The notes under the pieces are model-generated. The model ran no database searches, was not told where the DNA came from, and saw only the letters and a program-made list of their open reading frames with translations. Made by a program: the position numbers and the translations under genes. 64,000 nt of DNA from Robinsoniella peoriensis (GTDB lineage Bacteria; Bacillota; Clostridia; Lachnospirales; Lachnospiraceae), in NCBI RefSeq assembly GCF_042680125.1, contig NZ_JBHTNY010000007.1; one strand, 5' to 3'. How positions within the stretch are numbered: the first letter of the stretch is position 1; the number at the start of each line of letters is the position of its first letter. Below are positions 45,433 through 52,887 of the stretch, piece by piece.

Positions 45433-46200
45433 TCAGTTTCCCATAGCTTTTCTAACTTCTTCTATTTGACTGCTGAGTTCATTGCACATTCGTTCATATA
45501 AACGACCGCCTTTTTCAGCCGTGGCACTGGATGCATCTCCAAATGCTCCGGATTTCAAAAAGCTTTTCCAGGGGACCGCCGACAGGGCATATGCCTTTGG
45601 TACTTCCGGAAATTCGCAGGTGGCTTTCTCCATATGGACTAACTCAGGTCTTAGATGCAGCATGAGAGACGTTTCTAATTCACCTGCATGCCACACCTTG
45701 CCATTCCAAAGGGGTGTAGTCAAAATATCCTCTACGTTTTTTTCGATTCCCGACAGTGATATATGGTATGCCTCCGGCCTGCTGTCCTCATCCTTTAAGA
45801 TGCGCAGTACCTCTGTAATTACTTTATGATTGCCGTTATGAAAGGAAAATATAAATAACCGCTTCGCCCCGGCTCTTTGTATACTTTTTGCAGCCTGTAC
45901 ACAATATTCTTTCAGACAGTCCGAAGAAATGGATACAGTCCCTTCAAAATCCCGTGCAGACCATACCTGCCCATAAGTAACACAAGGATAAAAATACAGA
46001 TTCTGGCGCCTGCAGATTTCTTCCGCCAGTGCTTCCGCAATGATTGTATCCGTTCCCATCGGAAGGTGAAATCCATGTTCTTCCACTGATCCCAGAGTCA
46101 GGATCACACCTGCGCTGTTTTGGATTTTATTCTTTGCATCTTCCCAGTTTGAATAAAACAAATTTCTCGTCATAATTTTATAATCCGGAGTATTTTTCAT
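45433..46200 (-). CDS. Creatininase family amidohydrolase
   Basis: A 255-residue protein with the metal-site motifs of the creatininase superfamily: GSVEEHGFHLPMGTD (E, H and D ligands), SFHNGNHK and HAGELETS. Family members open cyclic amides or remove formyl groups, as creatininase and FAPy deformylases do. It overlaps the IIA gene by 23 bases and so is tightly coupled to transport. An alternative start at 46173 is possible; neither has a clear Shine-Dalgarno. Confidence 0.85.
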   Translation of the reverse strand: MKNTPDYKIMTRNLFYSNWEDAKNKIQNSAGVILTLGSVEEHGFHLPMGTDTIIAEALAEEICRRQNLYFYPCVTYGQVWSARDFEGTVSISSDCLKEYCVQAAKSIQRAGAKRLFIFSFHNGNHKVITEVLRILKDEDSRPEAYHISLSGIEKNVEDILTTPLWNGKVWHAGELETSLMLHLRPELVHMEKATCEFPEVPKAYALSAVPWKSFLKSGAFGDASSATAEKGGRLYERMCNELSSQIEEVRKAMGN

Positions 46201-46639
46201 CCAATGCCAGCAGGTCTTCTACACTTTTCACTTCCAAAAGCGCATCCATGATATCAGCTGTCAAAAGCATATTTGCAAGCTTCTCCATATTCTGCATATG
46301 CATGGTATGATCTTTGGATGCCAGCACGAAGAATAATCTGGCATCCTTTTCCGGATTTCCTTCTTCAAAATGTACCGGCTCTTCTACTTTCATAAAGGAT
46401 ACCGCCGTGTCATTTACTCCTACTGCTCCCTCCTGTGAATGAGGCATTGCAATATTGGGAGCAAATACAATATAAGGACCGTATTTCTTTACACATGCAA
46501 TTACCGAATCCACATATGCCTGTTCGATAGAACCATCCGCCAGCAGCGGCTGACAGGACGCTGCCACCGCCTCTTCCCAGGTATCAAATTTCTGATGAAA
46601 ACATACTCTGTTCTGATCTGCTAATTCCTTTAATAACAT
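46178..46639 (-). CDS. ulaC: PTS IIA component, fructose/ascorbate type
   Basis: A 153-residue IIA protein with phospho-histidine H67 in APNIAMPHSQEGA. It accepts phosphate from HPr and gives it to the IIB protein encoded 3 kb away. It is preceded by its own promoter and separated from the IIC-IIB operon by the creatininase and HAD genes, so the three PTS parts are made from two transcripts. Confidence 0.9.
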   Translation of the reverse strand: MLLKELADQNRVCFHQKFDTWEEAVAASCQPLLADGSIEQAYVDSVIACVKKYGPYIVFAPNIAMPHSQEGAVGVNDTAVSFMKVEEPVHFEEGNPEKDARLFFVLASKDHTMHMQNMEKLANMLLTADIMDALLEVKSVEDLLALDEKYSGL

Positions 46640-46715
46640 AATACTTACCTACCTCTCTTCTTTCCCGCAATATTCTTACTACGCTAATGTTTCTTATAAA
46701 ATATTAGTTGCAGCT

Positions 46716-46745
46716 ATTATACACACATATAGTACTTTACAACAA
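46716..46745 (-). promoter_or_regulatory. Putative promoter of the IIA operon
   Basis: Minus-strand TTGTTG (complement of 46740-46745), 18 bases, TATAAT (complement of 46716-46721). No copy of the DeoR 9-3-9 motif was found here. Confidence 0.6.
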
Positions 46746-46795
46746 AATACAATCGTTTACCATATCCACTTATCCTGTAATTTTACAGACTATAT

Positions 46796-47854
46796 TTACA
46801 GTACACTTCTAAACGGAACATTCGGTTCATCCGCAAAGCAATCTTCAAATCCCCTGCGGTAATGGTACTGCAGTTTATCTTTATCGTTCGGATAGATAAA
46901 TTTGCCGCCAACATCCCAGATGAATGGTTTAAACTTATAATCCAGCACATGTTTTTTGAAATTGTACAACATCATAATTTCAGCCGGATCTGCTTTAAAA
47001 TTCGTCCATACATCATAATGAAATGGAATAACTACTTCCGTCTGCAGCGCTTCAGCCATTCTCAGAATATCTACCGAAGTCATCTTATCCTGATTTCCCG
47101 CCGGATTTTCTCCATAAGAGCCAAATGCTACATCTATCTTATGATCTTTTCCATGTTTCGCATAATAAACAGAATAATGTGAATCTCCGCTGTGGTAGAT
47201 ATTTCCACCCGGGGTTTTGATCAGATAGTTAACCGCTTTATCATCCATATCCGTCGGGCAGATCCCTGCAAGCGGTTTTTCAGCCGTAACGATACAGGTT
47301 CTGTCAAAAGAATCAAGAACAACGATTTCCACATCTTTGACTTTCACTACATCTCCGGGCTTCACAATTTTACAGCGCTCCTTTGGAACACCGTAGCTGA
47401 GCCATTTGTTCACACTTTCTAAAGGCCCGATAAATGGTACGTCATCTTTACAGTTTTTCAGAACTGCCGCTGCAAAAAAAGGATCGATATGATCATTGTG
47501 ATAATGTGTAGATAATACTGCATCCACTGTTGTTACTGCAAACGGATCATAAACAATCGGCATCGCACGCAGATTTGGCTGCATCAGCCTGCCGCCAGTC
47601 ATATTTCTCATTTGGTGGTATTCATCCATATATGGTTTTTTCTTTGTTCTTTTTCCATTGCCGAACCAAAGATCTATCGCAATATTTGCATTGCCCTCTG
47701 ACTTAACCCAAATCCCGGTGCAGCCAAGCCACCACATGGCTACGGTGCCTTTTTCCACTTTCTCTGCATCAATTTCTTCATTCAGCCATGTTCCCCATTC
47801 CGGAAACGCTCCCAAAATCCAATTTTCTCTCGTGATCTCATCCACTTTGCTCAT
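46796..47854 (-). CDS. ulaG: L-ascorbate-6-phosphate lactonase (UlaG)
   Basis: A 352-residue metallo-beta-lactamase-fold lactonase opening ascorbate-6-P to 3-keto-L-gulonate-6-P. It has MWWLGCTGIWVKSEG, the metal motif STHYHNDHIDPFF, GDSHYS, and a late histidine in VIPFHYD. Length matches UlaG (about 354). GGAGGAACAGTAA precedes the ATG. Its presence is the strongest pointer that the cluster handles ascorbate or a close analogue. Confidence 0.95.
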   Translation of the reverse strand: MSKVDEITRENWILGAFPEWGTWLNEEIDAEKVEKGTVAMWWLGCTGIWVKSEGNANIAIDLWFGNGKRTKKKPYMDEYHQMRNMTGGRLMQPNLRAMPIVYDPFAVTTVDAVLSTHYHNDHIDPFFAAAVLKNCKDDVPFIGPLESVNKWLSYGVPKERCKIVKPGDVVKVKDVEIVVLDSFDRTCIVTAEKPLAGICPTDMDDKAVNYLIKTPGGNIYHSGDSHYSVYYAKHGKDHKIDVAFGSYGENPAGNQDKMTSVDILRMAEALQTEVVIPFHYDVWTNFKADPAEIMMLYNFKKHVLDYKFKPFIWDVGGKFIYPNDKDKLQYHYRRGFEDCFADEPNVPFRSVL

Positions 47855-47896
47855 TTACTGTTCCTCCTTAAAATATTCATATAATTCATTATTATT

Positions 47897-47990
47897 ATGT
47901 TCGTTTCATTTGATATGTTTATATTACTACATTTTTAAGTTCATTTCAATGTTTTTATATGAATATTTATTATTTATATGATCATTTTAT
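47897..47990 (-). promoter_or_regulatory. ulaG promoter with three DeoR-like motifs
   Basis: Minus-strand TTGAAA (complement of 47944-47949), 17 bases, TAATAT (complement of 47921-47926). Words related to the 9-3-9 operator occur at 47897-47909 (ATGTTCGTTTCAT), from 47955 (TTATATGAATATTTATTAT) and from 47974 (TTATATGATCATTTTAT), on both sides of the promoter. Confidence 0.65.
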
Positions 47991-48086
47991 TCATAACAAT
48001 TACCTTTAACCGGAATTACAAAGAAACACCCATGTTCCGCAGCTATGAATCCGGCAATTTTTTAAGAATTATAAGTGATACAACAA

Positions 48087-48184
48087 AAAAAGATAGCTGT
48101 AATGAAGGTCCCTCTCTTCCTCTAACAGCCTATCTTATCCACTGTTTTCGAAAAGAAATTTGCTTTCATTTCTGCTATCTTTTT
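48087..48184 (-). terminator. Long structured terminator after the ABC importer operon
   Basis: AAAAAGATAGC (48087-48097) and GCTATCTTTTT (48174-48184) are exact inverses enclosing about 76 bases with further short stems (for example CTGT/ACAG). U-tracts flank both ends. The rest of the 48.0-48.2 kb stretch holds no gene I can support. Confidence 0.7.
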
Positions 48185-48215
48185 CTTATAATTCCAAACT
48201 GATCTTCTTCCCTGA

Positions 48216-49106
48216 TCAGCCCTTAACGGCTCCAATCGTAATCCCCTTTACCAAATACCGCTGCACAAAGGGATAGATTAACATTACCGGAAGAATGCCA
48301 GCTACTGCAATCGCCATCTTGATTCCCACACTTGGCAGACTGGCTGCCATTTCGCCCACATTTCCCCCTGCCTGTCCGCTTGCCAGGAACTGGGCATCCT
48401 GGAGCATACGGTTTAATATATTCTGAATGGAATATAGCTCCGTACGGCTGGCAATGTAATACAACCCGTTCTGCCAGTCATTCCAGTATCCCAGCCCTAC
48501 CATCAGCCCAAGGGTTGCCACCATTGGCACCGACATGGGGAATACCACCTTAAAAAGTATTCTGAACTCATTTGCTCCGTCTATTTTCGCCGCCTCTATG
48601 ATCTCATCGGGAACATTTGCCTTCAGGTAATTTCTCATCATAATTATATTAAACGCGTTCATAAGGAGATTGGGAAGCAGCAGCGCCCACATAGTATCTC
48701 TTATATGGAAGGTATTGGACCAGATCATATAAGACGGCACCAGCCCTCCGTTGAACAACATCGTGAAAAAGATGAAAAATGATATCCAGTTTCTTCCCGG
48801 CAGTTCTTTTCTGGAAAGGGGATAGGCAAGGAGGATTGTCATCAATATCCCGATGGCTGTACCCACAATGGAGATAAACACCGTAATACCGTATCCCTTT
48901 AAAATCTTGGCTGAACCTGAGAAAATATACAGATATGCATCCAGACTGAATGCCTTAGGAAAAAAAGAATACCCATCCCGTATCAGCGCTGCTTCATCCG
49001 TAAAAGAGGAAACCACCAGCAGAATGAACGGCAGCAAACAGCATAGCGACAATAGAATCATGACTATATTAATTGTAATATGAAAACCTTTTTTATTATC
49101 TACCAT
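48216..49106 (-). CDS. Carbohydrate ABC transporter permease (LplC/YtcP-like)
   Basis: A 296-residue permease with six helices of the MalG type and the EAA loop EIIEAAKIDGANEFRILFKVVFPM (24 residues) that contacts the ATPase. Last gene of the importer operon, 21 bases after the other permease. No ATPase gene is in the window; a shared MsmX-type ATPase is the usual solution. Confidence 0.93.
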   Translation of the reverse strand: MVDNKKGFHITINIVMILLSLCCLLPFILLVVSSFTDEAALIRDGYSFFPKAFSLDAYLYIFSGSAKILKGYGITVFISIVGTAIGILMTILLAYPLSRKELPGRNWISFFIFFTMLFNGGLVPSYMIWSNTFHIRDTMWALLLPNLLMNAFNIIMMRNYLKANVPDEIIEAAKIDGANEFRILFKVVFPMSVPMVATLGLMVGLGYWNDWQNGLYYIASRTELYSIQNILNRMLQDAQFLASGQAGGNVGEMAASLPSVGIKMAIAVAGILPVMLIYPFVQRYLVKGITIGAVKG

Positions 49107-49127
49107 AGTAATCTCCCTTTGTCAAAG

Positions 49128-50081
49128 TTAAAACAGTGCATTCTCTTTTTCTACCTTTCGAACGATGAAATTTGCCAAAAGTACAATTGCAAATCCTACC
49201 AGTGACTGATAAAATCCTGCCGCAGAAGCCCTCCCTACATCGTTTAACTGAAGCAGCCCCCGGTATACATAGGTATCAATCGTATTTGTCACATCAAACA
49301 GCGGGCCGCTGTTCATAGGTACCTGGAAGAACAGTCCAAAATCAGAGTAGAAAATTCTGCCTATGCTCATAAGTGTCAGCGTAATAATAGTGCCCTTTAA
49401 GGAAGGCAGCACGATATCCTTTATCCGATGCCATCTGCTGGCACCGTCCATAACTGCCGCCTCATAAAGAGAACCATCGATGCCCAGAATTGTTGCATAA
49501 TAAATGATACAGCTGTATCCGAATCCCTTCCACAGATTCACAATTACCAGTATAAACGGCCAGTACTTTTTCTCACTGTACCAGGCAACCGGGTCCATTC
49601 CCAGTTTCTGCAGAATACCATTATTGATAAATCCAGACTCCGCACTGAGAAATGCATATACCAGATAACTGATTACAACGGTGGAAATCAGATAGGGTAT
49701 CAGGATCAGTGTCTGGTAAGCTTTCTTCTTCTTAACGCCCCTGATCTCATTGAGCAGAACAGCCACAGCTATGGACACCACAGTTCCCAGCAAAATAAAG
49801 ACAAAATTATAGCAAATCGTATTGCGGGTAATAATCCAGGCATCGGATGTCTTAAACAGGTATTCAAAATTATCCAGCCCTACCCAGGGGCTGTTTAGGA
49901 TTCCCAGACGGTAATCCACCTTTTTAAAAGCCACTACCAGCCCCAGCATAGGCAGGTAGTTATTGATGACCAGGTATATCAGTCCCGGTGCCATCATCAA
50001 ATAAAAAGGCCAATAGCGTTTCAGGAGTACAGTAAATTTTTTCTTTTTCGGCTTTTGCTTTCCAACAGCGGTGTTATTCAT
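49128..50081 (-). CDS. Carbohydrate ABC transporter permease (LplB-like)
   Basis: A 317-residue permease of the MalF/LplB group, opening PGLIYLVINNYLPMLGLVVAFK and containing the EAA loop SLYEAAVMDGASRWHRIKDIVLP. I chose ATG 50081 because GAGGAGG lies six bases upstream; the earlier in-frame ATG at 50162 falls inside the binding-protein gene. Confidence 0.93.
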   Translation of the reverse strand: MNNTAVGKQKPKKKKFTVLLKRYWPFYLMMAPGLIYLVINNYLPMLGLVVAFKKVDYRLGILNSPWVGLDNFEYLFKTSDAWIITRNTICYNFVFILLGTVVSIAVAVLLNEIRGVKKKKAYQTLILIPYLISTVVISYLVYAFLSAESGFINNGILQKLGMDPVAWYSEKKYWPFILVIVNLWKGFGYSCIIYYATILGIDGSLYEAAVMDGASRWHRIKDIVLPSLKGTIITLTLMSIGRIFYSDFGLFFQVPMNSGPLFDVTNTIDTYVYRGLLQLNDVGRASAAGFYQSLVGFAIVLLANFIVRKVEKENALF

Positions 50082-50106
50082 GGCTCCTCCTCGCTTTCCT
50101 CTATTG

Positions 50107-51639
50107 TTACTTTGCTTTCCATTCTTCGTATTGTCTGGATTTCGTTTCAATAATTTTATCAATTCCGGCTGTTTTCAGTTCTTCACGGAATTTCGCCAGA
50201 CTTTCATCTACATCTACAGCTCCCGCCATTAAAGACGGATTATACTTTGCCACCACATTGGTACAGGCTGTAATCTCATTGGTAATCTCCGATGTATCCG
50301 GTACAAAGCCCAAAGCTTTTGAGTGAAGCGCCGTATTATTAAAATCTTCAATCTGTTGCCAGTAATCTTTTGGATAAGGTTCCCATACCGGAGTTTCAAA
50401 AGCATTGGGCCAGATCCAGGACTGTGCAGTATACGGCGTATTGGATGCATTTATGCCTTCCGGAAAGTTAACCATTTTTTTTGCATCATCTGTGTATATA
50501 TAGCTTTTTCCTTCAATCCCATTGATAAGTATATTGGCCAGTTGGGGATTGGTGTACATTTCATTCAGTAAGATCATGGCTTCTTCCGGGTGTTTGGTAG
50601 AAGCGGATATACCCCACATCATACCCTGAACCGTCTGCGTCTGCAGCGAAGCGGGACGCAGCTCGATTACTTCGATTTCACATCCTGTTATTCTCGCCTG
50701 CTGCTCTCCAAACAATGGTTTCAAATGGGAAAGTGCAGAAAACAGCTTGCCCGCCCTCATGGTTACGGAGGGGTCATCGCTCTTGCTCAGTACATCCGGA
50801 GAGATGTATCCCGCTTCATACCACTTTCTCATAAGCCGCACATAATCTTCATATTCACCGGATTCATACAGGTTTACAATTTCTCCGGACTGCCCGTTGT
50901 CCAGCATAACGCCCAGATTATTGGCATCACTGATCTGATCCCAGCCCCAGGTATTCGTCTGCAGCGTTCCTGCCTGCCCCCCGCTTAAACATTCCGTATC
51001 CGGATACAGTTCTTTTACCTTTGCGAACAGAGCAGTACAGTCTTCCAGCGTTTTAATATCGGCAGGATCAATTCCCGTCTCGTCCAGAATATCTTTCCTC
51101 ATCCAGATACCATAGCTGTTTGCCACTTCTCTGTCTGTATATATGCCGTAGATATTTTCATCCACTCGTCCAAGCTCCAGCATATCTTGCGGAATCTCCT
51201 TTTTGATCCCTTCACCGTACCGGTCCAGCAGTTCGTCCAGCTCCAGCGCCTGTCCGTTATTTACATAAGTAGCCAGAGGCGTTCCATACCAGGGCAGAAT
51301 ATCCACCGTATCGCTTCCTCCGGTGAGCAGCAAATTGGTCTGCTGCTGCCAGGAACCTATGTTGATAAACGTAATATCCAAAGCTACCCCTTTATCTTTT
51401 AATATTTCATTGGCTGCCTGCTCTACATCCTCAACCAGTGACTGGTCGTTAAATGCCATAGCCGCTACCTTCAAAGTAACCACATCGCCGTTTTTCTTTT
51501 CCTCTCCGCTATTTCCCCCTGCTCCGGTTTCCGTTCCTGCCGCCTGCTGTTTTTCTTCTTTTGCCCCACTGCCGCATCCTGTTAACATCCCCCCTGCCAT
51601 TGATATGGTAAGAAGTACTGCAATCCACTTTTTCTTCAT
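50107..51639 (-). CDS. Extracellular solute-binding lipoprotein (DUF3502-type)
   Basis: A 510-residue lipoprotein with lipobox MLTGC (acylated C22), a Gly/Glu/Ser-rich linker, and a family 1 binding-protein fold, ending in a region like DUF3502. Such proteins with LplB/LplC permeases import oligosaccharides or glycosides. The link to a nucleoside hydrolase suggests a riboside here, but the binding site cannot be read from sequence. Confidence 0.92.
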   Translation of the reverse strand: MKKKWIAVLLTISMAGGMLTGCGSGAKEEKQQAAGTETGAGGNSGEEKKNGDVVTLKVAAMAFNDQSLVEDVEQAANEILKDKGVALDITFINIGSWQQQTNLLLTGGSDTVDILPWYGTPLATYVNNGQALELDELLDRYGEGIKKEIPQDMLELGRVDENIYGIYTDREVANSYGIWMRKDILDETGIDPADIKTLEDCTALFAKVKELYPDTECLSGGQAGTLQTNTWGWDQISDANNLGVMLDNGQSGEIVNLYESGEYEDYVRLMRKWYEAGYISPDVLSKSDDPSVTMRAGKLFSALSHLKPLFGEQQARITGCEIEVIELRPASLQTQTVQGMMWGISASTKHPEEAMILLNEMYTNPQLANILINGIEGKSYIYTDDAKKMVNFPEGINASNTPYTAQSWIWPNAFETPVWEPYPKDYWQQIEDFNNTALHSKALGFVPDTSEITNEITACTNVVAKYNPSLMAGAVDVDESLAKFREELKTAGIDKIIETKSRQYEEWKAK

Positions 51640-51696
51640 TTTCTTTCCTCCTGTTTTCGCTATTCATAAGCATTTATTCCATAGAAACACCTGTCT

Positions 51697-52629
51697 TCAC
51701 TGCCGGTACGGACTGCCCGTTAATTTCCGAAATAAATCAGCCAATAAATAATCCCGGTTAATATCATAAACATATTTGATCAGATGATTCGTAGTATCAA
51801 AAGCATACCGGTCATCGTATTCCGGCACCGGGCTGTGAACCAGGCAGTCCCTCTCAAACCCCTCGTCCAGAAGCCACGCCACAGCGGTCACATCCCAGAT
51901 AATGCGGCTCCAGGTCACATTCCCCCCATCAGCCAGCGCTTCCTTAACCGTTACATCCACCAGATAATCACAGATTTTATTTTTTCCCTTCAGATGATGG
52001 ATTAATTCCGGTCCGCTGATGCGAAATCCGGATACCACTCCCATGCAAGGAAGCTGTACCAGGGGTACCCCGCAGCCAAACAGGACTCTGGCAGCCGCTA
52101 TATCCTGGATCAGATTAAATTCCCGGTTATCCGGCCACCAGTGTGCCTGGCCTCCAAGCCATACCACCACTATTCTCTCTTTAATCTCCGGCTTCATCAA
52201 AATGGCAGATACAACATTGGTAATGGCGGCAATAGCTACCACATACAGCGGATTCATCGGTGTATGTTCCATCGCTTTTTTAATTAAGTCTTCCGCCGCC
52301 TCTGACTGCACCGGAACGGTTTCATTTTCCAGGTAGCGGCTGGAACCTTTTTTGACCAATTCCTTTAAGTCTTCTCTTTCCATCAAGCTGAGAACCTTCA
52401 GAATTTCTTCATAGCTTTTTTCCATTCCCTCTCCCGGGGATTCACATTTCTTATTGGAAAAGGGTGCTGCGTATATGGCCTGCAGGTTCAGCTTGTCATC
52501 TGATTGAATCAGATAGGCCAGAGCATACTGATCGTCAATTTCATTATAAGTATCCGTATCAAGTACCACATCAACCTTTCCTTTTGGCCTGTTTAACTGT
52601 CCCGCAAGCCATCCGTTGTCCACTATCAT
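51697..52629 (-). CDS. Nucleoside hydrolase (inosine-uridine preferring type)
   Basis: A 310-residue hydrolase cleaving the N-glycosidic bond of ribonucleosides to base and ribose. The calcium-binding N-terminus reads DTDTYNEIDD (D24, D26, D32, D33), a variant of the usual DTDxGxDD. Later motifs are YVVAIAAITNVVSAI and the late acidic/His segment TWSRIIWDVTAVAW. First gene of the importer operon, 57 bases before the binding protein, from a perfect-consensus promoter. Confidence 0.88.
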   Translation of the reverse strand: MIVDNGWLAGQLNRPKGKVDVVLDTDTYNEIDDQYALAYLIQSDDKLNLQAIYAAPFSNKKCESPGEGMEKSYEEILKVLSLMEREDLKELVKKGSSRYLENETVPVQSEAAEDLIKKAMEHTPMNPLYVVAIAAITNVVSAILMKPEIKERIVVVWLGGQAHWWPDNREFNLIQDIAAARVLFGCGVPLVQLPCMGVVSGFRISGPELIHHLKGKNKICDYLVDVTVKEALADGGNVTWSRIIWDVTAVAWLLDEGFERDCLVHSPVPEYDDRYAFDTTNHLIKYVYDINRDYLLADLFRKLTGSPYRQ

Positions 52630-52663
52630 AATTTCCTTCCTCCTTTAGGAAAATAATTTTCTT

Positions 52664-52804
52664 AAAATGTTTTCCTTATGAGCACATTATATCGGCGGAA
52701 TTTTCAAATGTCAACCCAAATCTTTATTTTTGTTAAATAAAACTATTTTCCAAAATGTTTTCCTGTGCATTTTGTACAAAAAATAAATTGACAAAATGGT
52801 TTAC
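52664..52804. promoter_or_regulatory. Three copies of a LacI-type operator word in the divergent promoter region
   Basis: AAAATGTTTTCC occurs at 52664-52675 and 52752-52763, and AAAATGGTTTAC at 52793-52804. The first lies just downstream of the nucleoside-hydrolase start site and the third lies within the spacer of the LacI-ribokinase promoter. A further palindrome, GAAAATAATTTTC, is at 52649-52661. Confidence 0.6.
52686..52714 (-). promoter_or_regulatory. Consensus promoter of the nucleoside hydrolase-ABC importer operon
   Basis: Minus-strand TTGACA (complement of 52709-52714), 17 bases, TATAAT (complement of 52686-52691). Both boxes are perfect, which implies strong expression unless repressed. 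Confidence 0.85.
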
Positions 52805-52816
52805 ATCATCCATAAT
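52788..52816 (+). promoter_or_regulatory. Promoter of the LacI-ribokinase fusion gene
   Basis: TTGACA (52788-52793), 17 bases, CATAAT (52811-52816). The operator-like word AAAATGGTTTAC falls in the spacer, consistent with autorepression. Confidence 0.85.
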
Positions 52817-52887
52817 AGGTACATAACAAGAATACAAAAATCTGTAAACCTGGAATTGATTCAGGAATAAAATGACTGAGGTGTTTT

